In this document: one piece after another, positions 1-6,625 of the stretch
Layout: every line of letters begins with the position of its first letter
How positions within the stretch are numbered: the first letter of the stretch is position 1
Assembly: GCA_017860555.1 (NCBI GenBank)
Contig: JAGDMJ010000145.1
Span: 1 to 7,854 of the forward strand
Source of the DNA: Bacteroidota bacterium
Lineage (GTDB): Bacteria; Bacteroidota; Ignavibacteria; UBA10030; UBA6906
Length of the DNA: 7,854 bases
Direction: 5' to 3'
Position numbers and translations under genes: made by a program
Notes under the pieces: model-generated
What the model saw: only the letters and a program-made list of their open reading frames with translations
The model's database searches: none
Told to the model about the DNA's origin: nothing

Positions 1-1355
1 GCTAGTACTGCCGCCGCTGCCACCAGTGTCCCCACCCGTGCAACCCTTTTGCTCCTCTCAGCGCGCGAGGTGAGACGGACAAGCCGCTCGTCCGGAATAA
101 TGATGTCTGTGAAGAGATCTTTGATGAAATACGTTTTTGGTTTGATCTCCGGACTGAACTGTTCCGTGACTTCAGGCGGCAATCCGAACCCGGATGCTAT
201 GGACTGGATCACCCGATCGATCGGCACTCCCTCTTGCGTGCCGCTCGTAAGATAAAACCCCCGGAAGATCGGGGTTTCTTGATAGGGATTCGGCTGGAGT
301 ATTTTGCCGACGAATTGCGACAAGTTATTCTTTGCCGCGAGTACCTGAAGAGGAAAGGCAAAGACCAGCCGCCGGTTTTCCCGTTTCATGCCGGGGCCGA
401 GACGGGCCAACCGCAGCTGGAGCAACGTCTGGTACAGGAACATGAACTCCTGTTCGAAGACGATACGGGGATTGTCCTTTTGCAGCTCGTCTTTCGAGAA
501 TGTGCACCCCCACACCTGGTGGCGCTGGACGCGATTGAGGTCCTCGAAAAATTCCACGAAGCCGTTGAGCAGGTCACACTTCGTGAACACAAGGTAGACA
601 GGAAACCGGACACCAAGCCGTTGAATAAGCTCGTCGATCCGTTTGCGGACATTCTTGGCATGCATATCCACTTCGTCCGACGAGGCATTGAGCAGATCGG
701 CGACGCTCACCGCAATGATAACGCCGTTGATGGGCTGCCGGCGTCGGTGCTTCTTGAGGATGTCGAGAAAGGCCAGCCACTCTTCCTTGTCGTCCTCCTC
801 GGTCATGTACCGGCCAGCCGTGTCCAGAAGGATTGCAGAGCTGGTGAACCACCAGTCGCAATTGCGTGTCCCGCCGACACCCTGAATTTCACGATCCGCG
901 CCGAACGGGAATTCCAGCCCCGAATTCCTGATTGCCGTCGTCTTCCCCGCAGCCGGCGGCCCAATCATCATGTACCAGGGGAGCGCATAGAGGGCGGCTT
1001 TCCCGCTACGGCCTTTCCCGAGCTTGGATTTCTTGAGCGACTCGATCGCCCCCGCGAGCTGGCCACGGAGCAGTTCCACCTCTTCCCGCTTCTCGGGCCG
1101 TAGACCCATCACATGGTCTTCGCTCTGGGCCTTGATCGACTGCTCGAGCTCATTCGCCCCGCGTTCCGATGCCATCCTTTCGACCATGAGGAGGACGATC
1201 CAGAGCACGAGGATGACCAGGGTGATCGCGAAACTGATCGTCACCGAGAGGCCATTCAGCCACCAACCCACGACCCAGGTCAGCACGATGAGGACCAGCA
1301 ACCCTATCGTGACGGCCAGCCGGCGTCTGCTCAGAAGATTCGTGAATGTGCTCAT
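1..1355 (-). CDS. tssM: TssM (IcmF family), T6SS inner-membrane complex protein, C-terminal part outside window
   Basis: This is the N-terminal 451 codons of the large inner-membrane protein that, with TssL, forms the T6SS envelope complex; in known systems its periplasmic domain reaches the outer membrane. The start is the ATG whose reverse complement is at 1353-1355, with GAAGAG nine bases upstream and the tssL stop five bases before. Residues about 13-34 and 37-58 form two hydrophobic segments. A cytoplasmic NTPase domain follows: Walker A GPPAAGKTT (132-140), a Walker B-like LLDTAGRY (176-183) and the G4-type motif TKCD (258-261), so nucleotide binding looks intact. A third membrane segment is just beginning at about residue 438 (RVARVGTLVAAAAVL) when the reading frame reaches the window edge, so the periplasmic domain cannot be seen. 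The frame is open throughout. The identification is firm; long ORFs opposite it are antisense shadows. Confidence 0.96.
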   Translation of the reverse strand, partial: MSTFTNLLSRRRLAVTIGLLVLIVLTWVVGWWLNGLSVTISFAITLVILVLWIVLLMVERMASERGANELEQSIKAQSEDHVMGLRPEKREEVELLRGQLAGAIESLKKSKLGKGRSGKAALYALPWYMMIGPPAAGKTTAIRNSGLEFPFGADREIQGVGGTRNCDWWFTSSAILLDTAGRYMTEEDDKEEWLAFLDILKKHRRRQPINGVIIAVSVADLLNASSDEVDMHAKNVRKRIDELIQRLGVRFPVYLVFTKCDLLNGFVEFFEDLNRVQRHQVWGCTFSKDELQKDNPRIVFEQEFMFLYQTLLQLRLARLGPGMKRENRRLVFAFPLQVLAAKNNLSQFVGKILQPNPYQETPIFRGFYLTSGTQEGVPIDRVIQSIASGFGLPPEVTEQFSPEIKPKTYFIKDLFTDIIIPDERLVRLTSRAERSKRVARVGTLVAAAAVL

Positions 1356-1360
1356 GGTTG

Positions 1361-2098
1361 TCAGCTCTTCGATAAGGTCATGGACAGGACAAGTGCCGCA
1401 GAGTAGGTGGCCCGCTGAACCGCCTGGACGGTATCATCGGATGCCCCCTGGATGAGCACCCTCATCACGATGAAGAAGAGGACACCGATGGCAACGGCCA
1501 CGACGCCGATGACCCACGCGGGGATGTCTTTTGAAACGGCCTCGAGCACGCCTTCCTGTGGTTTCCCGTGAGGGGAGAGCACCTGGGGAGGCCGGGTTTC
1601 GCGGAATTTGAAAAGTTCGGCCCGGATATCCTCAATCAGGCCTCTCAGGGCCTCCGGATCGCTGTGGTGGTACTTTCCTTTGAAACCCGCCACGAGGCAA
1701 AGGTAATAGATCTCCAGTGCCTGGAGGTTGGATTGCGGGCGCTGCCGCAGCTGCTGCAATCGTTTGAAAAACTCCTCGCCAGCGTCGAACCGGTTATATA
1801 ACTCCATCTGAAGCGGTGAGGCCAGCCATGAGTCCTTGTCGGCAAAGTCAATGCCCGTGATTGCCTCGTCGAGAAAGGCAACGAGAGCAAATTTCGCGGT
1901 CTCCAGCTGCTCATACTCGACCCCTGCAGAGCGAGCTTTCGAATCAAGCCGCGACAGAAGATCCTTCATTCTTGTCCGAAGGGTTGCCGGATCGTCCAAC
2001 TGGCGGGTGATTCGGATTTGCATGATCAGCATCAGAAAATCTGAACAGAGCCCCGCAAGGTCACGGCTTTCTTCAGGTCCATATGAGGTCTGGTGCAT
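1361..2098 (-). CDS. tssL: TssL (DotU family), T6SS inner-membrane protein
   Basis: This 245-residue protein is the inner-membrane partner of TssM and, in known systems, contacts the baseplate through TssK. The cytoplasmic domain carries DotU signatures: ALVAFLDEAI (71-80), a W followed by PLQMELYNRFDAGEEFF (about 91-111), and YYLCLVAGFKGKY (131-143). A single hydrophobic segment at about 193-217 (AWVIGVVAVAIGVLFFIVM) gives a C-terminal anchor with only about 28 residues after it. No OmpA-like peptidoglycan-binding extension is present, so this is the short form of TssL. The ATG start has a strong AAGAAGG seven bases upstream, overlapping the tssK stop codon. The gene lies 12 bp after tssK and 5 bp before tssM, the usual K-L-M order. 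The family assignment is confident. Confidence 0.95.
   Translation of the reverse strand: MHQTSYGPEESRDLAGLCSDFLMLIMQIRITRQLDDPATLRTRMKDLLSRLDSKARSAGVEYEQLETAKFALVAFLDEAITGIDFADKDSWLASPLQMELYNRFDAGEEFFKRLQQLRQRPQSNLQALEIYYLCLVAGFKGKYHHSDPEALRGLIEDIRAELFKFRETRPPQVLSPHGKPQEGVLEAVSKDIPAWVIGVVAVAIGVLFFIVMRVLIQGASDDTVQAVQRATYSAALVLSMTLSKS
1365..1370 (-). promoter_or_regulatory. Probable ribosome binding site of tssM inside the end of tssL
   Basis: GAAGAG on the minus strand lies nine bases before the tssM ATG and inside the last codons of tssL. It is a modest match, and coupling with tssL probably helps. Confidence 0.45.
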
Positions 2099-2105
2099 GG
2101 GATTG

Positions 2106-2113
2106 CCTTCTTA
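2106..2113 (-). promoter_or_regulatory. Ribosome binding site of tssL overlapping the tssK stop
   Basis: On the minus strand TAAGAAGG combines the tssK stop codon (2111-2113) with an AGAAGG Shine-Dalgarno core seven bases before the tssL ATG. Ribosomes ending tssK would therefore be placed directly on the tssL start. Confidence 0.7.
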
Positions 2114-3472
2114 GTTTTCGTTCACCGCAAGCAGTTCGAGATTGAGTCCCCGGAACTCTCCGGAAACGAAGATTCCCACCGAGCAGTTTTTCCGGATGGA
2201 GTCCCAAAATTTCCCAGTCTTTTCAAGCCGGAAGTAGAGAAGGTTCGGGCGCGTGGGCAGCCCCGCGGGCGCACGGGGAGTATGGATGAGCGTCAACCCT
2301 TGCAGCGCTGCCCCGACAAGCATATCAATGTCTTCCGGCGCGCCGACTTTGATCTTCTGCGGCAGTTCATCCACCACCTTTCGCTCGGGGAAGTCACCGG
2401 AAACAGAGAGGTAGAACTGTGCGTTCCTCAGGAGAGTCTCATCGGGCAGCCGACCGATATACCGCGTTTCGCTCTTCTTTTCGAGACGGATCGGCGTGCA
2501 GTTGGTCGAAATTACCGCCTCTAGGAGCTGCATGATCTTCCCTTCCAGGAAGAGGAATCCCGCCGCAGGCGCACCATGGTCGTACGCTGGCCACTCGTTC
2601 AACCGCACTTCCATCTCCGGCGAGAATGTCGTCAACTGACCGACCAGCGAAGCGAGAACCTCGTAAAGCGTCGCCGGATGGCATCGAAGCACGCTGTACT
2701 CATGGTAGAGAGCTGGGAGGACTGAATTGATGGTTTGCAGGAGTCCGAAAAGTGTCACGTCCGAGGTAGTGAATTCAATCTGTCCCGACGGCTGTTGACG
2801 GCGACGCTCCGACAGGGTCTTCCCTTTAGCCACAAGCATTTCCGTGACCCGTCGGGCGATTCCCATTAGGGCGTCCGACGCGGCAATTGAGAGACAGGGA
2901 GGCACGAAGCGCCCGTTCAGCGCAAATGTGCCGTCGGAGGCACGGATGATCTCAGCTATCACGAGCGATGAGAATTCCCTGAGTGGCTCGTTGCCAAACA
3001 TGATGGAGAAATTGGGCCTGCAGACGGTCACCTCCCGCTCGTTGAAACCCGTGTTGTCGTCGGGCAACGTGATGTTGAGCGGAACAAAACGGGCCTGCCT
3101 TCCGTGCGCCCCATCGTCCAGAAGACAATTCCCTCCTGCGCTCTTTTCGATGGGAACGGCCAGAGAGACGAACACCGACTGCTGAGACGGCGGAAAGTGT
3201 TCTGCGATCTCCCGAGGGGGCGGAGCAGGATCAGTCCCCGGGATGTCAAATGCCATTCCGTCACGGGTGATGCCGCGACACTCCTTGAGGCTGACAATCC
3301 CGTTTGCCAGGCTCTCGTTGTCAAACAGGAGGCGCGTAAGGCCCCAGTCCAGTGCCGACAGGGAGCGGATCCGTGCGTTCAGGAGTCCACGGTAATGTCT
3401 GTCCCACTGCTGAAAGTGATGGGGATCCAGTGTCATCCCTTCGTACCATACGAGGCGTTCTTGCGATGTCAT
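2111..3472 (-). CDS. tssK: TssK, T6SS baseplate adaptor
   Basis: TssK joins the phage-like T6SS baseplate to the TssL/TssM membrane complex in the cytoplasm. The 453-residue length matches the usual size of about 440-450. The N-terminus shows the family hallmark LVWYEGMTLDPHHFQQW (7-23), and the C-terminus has the typical block YFRLEKTGKFWDSI followed by a hydrophobic GIFVSGEFRGLNLELLAV strand pair just before the end. The start codon overlaps the stop of the upstream FHA gene by four bases (ATGA, 3469-3472) and there is no convincing Shine-Dalgarno sequence, so translation is probably coupled. The order FHA-tssK-tssL-tssM is a common T6SS arrangement, except that a tssJ gene normally found near here is missing. 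No frameshift or truncation is visible. Confidence 0.96.
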   Translation of the reverse strand: MTSQERLVWYEGMTLDPHHFQQWDRHYRGLLNARIRSLSALDWGLTRLLFDNESLANGIVSLKECRGITRDGMAFDIPGTDPAPPPREIAEHFPPSQQSVFVSLAVPIEKSAGGNCLLDDGAHGRQARFVPLNITLPDDNTGFNEREVTVCRPNFSIMFGNEPLREFSSLVIAEIIRASDGTFALNGRFVPPCLSIAASDALMGIARRVTEMLVAKGKTLSERRRQQPSGQIEFTTSDVTLFGLLQTINSVLPALYHEYSVLRCHPATLYEVLASLVGQLTTFSPEMEVRLNEWPAYDHGAPAAGFLFLEGKIMQLLEAVISTNCTPIRLEKKSETRYIGRLPDETLLRNAQFYLSVSGDFPERKVVDELPQKIKVGAPEDIDMLVGAALQGLTLIHTPRAPAGLPTRPNLLYFRLEKTGKFWDSIRKNCSVGIFVSGEFRGLNLELLAVNEN

Positions 3473-4782
3473 GGCTTGGCTTTCGTGCTCGTCGGGGTTG
3501 TGGATCGTGACAGCAACGGTTCGTGTTTCGCGGAACTGATGCAGCTAATGTACCCTTGAATGAACGCCGGCCGGAAGAACCGCTGCTCCAGGTTCCCCCG
3601 GTCTTCCTCCTCAAGCTCGCGGTGATGCTGCTCCATTGCTTTCCACGCAATCCTGTCCGCAACGAGCGGCAGGAACGGGTACGGAATCGACAGCGGGCCC
3701 ACCTGCAACGGCTTCCTGAAAAGCTCTTCCCTGATCCGCGCCGGATTCAGATGCTTGAGCATGTTTTTCGTCCCGACGTCGACACTCTTCCTGTAGCCAT
3801 CCAGCAGACCAATGACATGGGGGATCATCTCTTCCGTCTCGCCACTCAGGCGCTCCAGACGGTCACGGGCTTTCGCTTCGCTCACCTCCGCATCCAGAAA
3901 GAAGCTGATCCACTCCTTCGGGGTCTGTTTGCTCAAGGCTTCCATCACAGGATCCTGAAACATGGTAGCGCCCGTGAACTCTGAGCGGAAAAGGATGCGT
4001 CCCCTCATGATTTTCAATGCCGGCTGTAGGACGATTTCCAGAACGGCTTTCAGACGTTTGAGGGCCGTCGACTCGTCCACGTGCTGAACAGGGGGAGGTG
4101 TTTTGACAACTGTCGTCAGCTTCTCTTTCAGCAGCGCAGCCTCTTCCCTCCAACGCCCACATTCCTCCTCAGTCGCAACGAGGTGCTTGATGTTTTCCTC
4201 GAGTTGACCAACCTGGACCCTGAGGCGCCTGCACTCTTCCTCTGCCGCTGCAAGGTGTTTTGATTTCTCTTCCGCAGCGATGGCGTCAACAGCCGCCTGC
4301 GCATTTAGTCGTTCACACTCCCGCTCCGCCGCATCGACCCGCTGTTTCCAGTCTTCTGTGATGCTGCTCGCCGCCAGGGCAGGCTGCCCGGCGCCTTCTT
4401 CGCTTGGAAACAAGGGGGGCCTCTCCTCGGGACTAGGAACAGCCCGAGGGGCAGGAATCCCCGGTGAGGCAGGCCGGTCCCACGCGACAACTTCAATATT
4501 GAAGTCGCAGACCCGCACCTTGTCGCCAGGACCGATAAGATGAGGATTCTCTGGCGAGATCCTCACCCCATTCACGTATGTTCCGTTCCGGCTCTTCAGG
4601 TCGATCACAGTGAGCCCCTCGGTCCGCTGTTCGATGCGGGCATGGTTTTTCGAGACATTAGGTCTCTCCAGCTGCATCGCATTGGACGGGTCTCTCCCGA
4701 TCCCAACAACCTCCTGTTCAAAAGGATGGTCTGTTGCGTTCGCGGGGTCACCGTCTTTCCAAAGCCGAAGGTGGAGAGTCAT
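3469..4782 (-). CDS. tagH: FHA-domain T6SS-associated protein (TagH/Fha type)
   Basis: This 437-residue protein starts with a forkhead-associated domain (about residues 3-101), a phosphothreonine reader. The binding-site residues are all present: GRDP (29-32), SKNH (44-47) and SRNGTYVNG (64-72). A proline-rich linker (about 104-134) leads into a charged coiled-coil at about 146-225, which contains repeated KHLxAxEEEC-type units. The C-terminal 190 residues are predicted helical and resemble the tail of T6SS FHA proteins, with an ExIxFFLDAE-like stretch and a WKAMEQHHRELEEED (about 386-400) followed by FFRPAFIQGY. In proteobacterial T6SS, Fha proteins are targets of Thr kinase/phosphatase control (PpkA/PppA) of firing; that role is inferred here. 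It overlaps both its neighbours by ATGA: the upstream T9SS-tailed gene and tssK. The FHA domain is certain, and the TagH name rests on the C-terminus and context. Confidence 0.88.
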   Translation of the reverse strand: MTLHLRLWKDGDPANATDHPFEQEVVGIGRDPSNAMQLERPNVSKNHARIEQRTEGLTVIDLKSRNGTYVNGVRISPENPHLIGPGDKVRVCDFNIEVVAWDRPASPGIPAPRAVPSPEERPPLFPSEEGAGQPALAASSITEDWKQRVDAAERECERLNAQAAVDAIAAEEKSKHLAAAEEECRRLRVQVGQLEENIKHLVATEEECGRWREEAALLKEKLTTVVKTPPPVQHVDESTALKRLKAVLEIVLQPALKIMRGRILFRSEFTGATMFQDPVMEALSKQTPKEWISFFLDAEVSEAKARDRLERLSGETEEMIPHVIGLLDGYRKSVDVGTKNMLKHLNPARIREELFRKPLQVGPLSIPYPFLPLVADRIAWKAMEQHHRELEEEDRGNLEQRFFRPAFIQGYISCISSAKHEPLLSRSTTPTSTKAKP

Positions 4783-6599
4783 TTTGTCAGAACCATTTTC
4801 CTGACATGGGAGAAGCGCTGTCCACCACCCAGAGGGACCGCTGTGAACCGATAGATGTATATGCCGCTTGCGATTCCGGTGCCATCAAATTCCTTGGTCC
4901 TGAACCCTTCCCGCTGGTTTTCATTAACGAGAGTAGCTACCTTTCGGCCCAGAAGGTCAAAGACCTCCAGAAGAACGTGTGAAGGGGAAGGCAAGCCATA
5001 CTGGATTACGGTCATCGGATTGAAAGGATTCGGATAGTTCTGAAGGAGCTCATATTGCTGCGGGAGCGCTCCAGTCGATGTCAGCCGGTCCCGGGTGTAG
5101 TCGCTGTTTCCAACAATGAGGGAGAACCGTCGGCAGCTGTTTTCTCCCCTGCTTGAAAAATGGTACTCGGGCGTTGCCCTGAGGTCCGCGGAGGCCTTCA
5201 GATCGAGATCGACGACCCAGACATCGAATGTCGCCGGAATAGACTCGAGGCCGCTGAAATGGAGATCCACTTCTCGGGTCATGTTGGTCGTCACCTCAAA
5301 GCCCCATGTTTCCCCTTCATCGGGAGTCGGGCGGGCATCCGTGCAGTATCGGGAAAAGACAGCCTTCCATTCTGGGTGGCTGAAGTAAAGCGAGACGAAG
5401 TCCCCGATCTGCGGGGTCTCGGGCCGATCCAGATCATCAAGCGACTTGGATGCCGATGTGGAGGCGATGACCTCATTGTCGGGGTCAAAGGCTGTGCCCG
5501 ATTTTGCGGAGATGCCTACACTCCAGGTGGCCAAGGCCCTCCCGGCAGGTTCGGCAGGCTTTGGCAGGGGACCTGTCGAGAGATCCGGATTCAGGAAGAG
5601 CGTGTCGACACTGGAATTCCCATTGGCAATTGCATATCCTGAAAAGGGATCGAGCCCGCCCGACTCAACCTGCCAGGCGTCGGCATAGCGTCGCACATCG
5701 AGGGCACCCAGGCTCTTTCTTCTTAGTTTGGAGAGTGGAACGGTGAAGGCGAACGGGTTCCCCACGAACGTCCATCCCGGGTTCAGCGCAACGGCAAACG
5801 GCCTGTCGGTCACGATTGACCGTGCCGATCCCGTACTAAAGGTGCCACCCGATTTTGTGATCAGCCAGAACGCTTTACCAGGATGCATTGACGCGACGGC
5901 GGGATACTCCGAGGGTTGTTGGTTGGCCAGCAGCTCGAAAAACCGCCATTTCGTGTTGTCATAGGTCCCAAACGCGCCAACGAGAAGGGTGCTTGCCGCC
6001 GGGTCGTCTGCTTGCACAGGAAGAGAAATGAGGCGATACTTCTCCGCCGGGAGCGCCGTCGGTATCTGTATGCCTGGAGCAGCCGCCATCACCCGCACGG
6101 AGTAGTAGCCCGCACCGGGCATCCGGGTGTGGGTCCCGCTCGCCGGATCGTCGGCGGTGATGACATACTCCACGCCCCGCACAGTCACCACCTCTCCGGG
6201 GATGGTCGCCTGGCCTTCTGCTACGCTGAGCACCATTGGGATGGAAACGAACGCCGGGTCACCACCCCGGCGGTAGAGAAGACTCATCGTTGTGAGTTGG
6301 GATCCTCCCTGAACCGACGACACTACCGTGAATGGTGTCGCGGCGTTTGCCGTTGCCACAAGAACGTGTTGGATATTCACGGCGTTGAATCTGGGCCAGG
6401 AGATAAACCCGCCGTTGAGCGTGTAGACGCCAGAGGCGGACGAACCTGGCGGGGCGGTCTGCCCCGCCGAGCCCAGCATAGAGTATATTCCCGATTGCGC
6501 TACCCCTCCAGCGACCGTCAGGTTCGAACTCGTCAGAGCGACCTGCGCAGTGGATGACGAGCAGAATGCAATCAGGAGAAGCACGGTCATCAATCTCAT
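4779..6599 (-). CDS. Secreted protein with C-terminal T9SS (Por) sorting domain
   Basis: This is a 606-residue exported protein with no enzymatic motif that I recognise. I start it at the ATG at 6599 because that gives a clean signal peptide (MRLMTVLLLIAFCSSSTA, cut likely before Q19) and a GGGAG seven bases upstream; the longer frame from a GTG at 6656 would bury the signal peptide and overlap the preceding gene. Residues about 40-70 hold the GIYSMLGSAGQ and SGVYTLNGGF motif seen at the front of many FCB surface proteins. A central region contains KYRLISLPVQ and NPGWTFVGNPFAF, a beta-rich module common in FCB T9SS cargo. The tail (about 519-606) has YPNPFNP (522-528), LLGRKVATLVN and SGIYIYRF, the type A sorting/FlgD-like domain that directs passage through the outer membrane by T9SS. 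Its stop overlaps the FHA start by four bases, tying an apparent T9SS substrate to a T6SS operon. Family confident, role unknown. Confidence 0.85.
   Translation of the reverse strand: MRLMTVLLLIAFCSSSTAQVALTSSNLTVAGGVAQSGIYSMLGSAGQTAPPGSSASGVYTLNGGFISWPRFNAVNIQHVLVATANAATPFTVVSSVQGGSQLTTMSLLYRRGGDPAFVSIPMVLSVAEGQATIPGEVVTVRGVEYVITADDPASGTHTRMPGAGYYSVRVMAAAPGIQIPTALPAEKYRLISLPVQADDPAASTLLVGAFGTYDNTKWRFFELLANQQPSEYPAVASMHPGKAFWLITKSGGTFSTGSARSIVTDRPFAVALNPGWTFVGNPFAFTVPLSKLRRKSLGALDVRRYADAWQVESGGLDPFSGYAIANGNSSVDTLFLNPDLSTGPLPKPAEPAGRALATWSVGISAKSGTAFDPDNEVIASTSASKSLDDLDRPETPQIGDFVSLYFSHPEWKAVFSRYCTDARPTPDEGETWGFEVTTNMTREVDLHFSGLESIPATFDVWVVDLDLKASADLRATPEYHFSSRGENSCRRFSLIVGNSDYTRDRLTSTGALPQQYELLQNYPNPFNPMTVIQYGLPSPSHVLLEVFDLLGRKVATLVNENQREGFRTKEFDGTGIASGIYIYRFTAVPLGGGQRFSHVRKMVLTK
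4782..5045 (-). other. T9SS type A sorting / FlgD-like C-terminal domain
   Basis: This is the last 88 residues of the secreted protein. It begins near LLQNYPNPFNP, continues through a beta-rich segment (VIQYGLPSPSHVLLEVFDLLG, split here into its VIQYGLP and VLLEVFDLLG strands) and ends with GIASGIYIYRFTA and the basic KMVLTK tail. In characterised T9SS organisms such a domain is recognised by the translocon and usually cleaved off by PorU. The last base of the domain's coding region runs into the ATGA overlap with the FHA gene. Confidence 0.85.
6546..6599 (-). other. Sec signal peptide coding segment
   Basis: Codons 1-18 encode a short basic start (MR), a hydrophobic core (LMTVLLLIAF) and a small-residue STA|Q cleavage site. 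Cys13 is preceded by Phe and does not fit a lipobox, so signal peptidase I processing is favoured. Confidence 0.75.
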
Positions 6600-6606
6600 G
6601 GTCTGA

Positions 6607-6611
6607 CTCCC
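6607..6611 (-). promoter_or_regulatory. Ribosome binding site for the T9SS-tailed protein
   Basis: GGGAG on the minus strand lies seven bases before the ATG at 6599. It decides the start in favour of the signal-peptide form over the upstream GTG at 6656. Confidence 0.7.
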
Positions 6612-6625
6612 ATTTCCATGTGTGG

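Noticed and set aside
234..1103. A 289-codon open frame on the plus strand opposite tssM
   Set aside because: It is antisense to clear TssM coding sequence with conserved motifs, and its translation has no recognisable domain; such frames are expected in GC-rich coding DNA.
5916..6557. A 213-codon open frame on the plus strand
   Set aside because: It lies opposite the signal peptide and N-terminal domain of the T9SS-tailed protein, and its arginine- and histidine-rich translation looks like a shadow.
6546..6599. A lipoprotein signal (Cys13) that could make the T9SS-tailed protein a TssJ substitute
   Set aside because: The residue before the cysteine is Phe, which does not fit a lipobox, and the protein is far larger than TssJ and ends in a T9SS sorting tail.
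6600..6625. Possible terminator between the fibre gene and the T9SS-tailed gene
   Set aside because: The 26-bp gap contains no stem-loop with a T run; it holds only the ribosome binding site.
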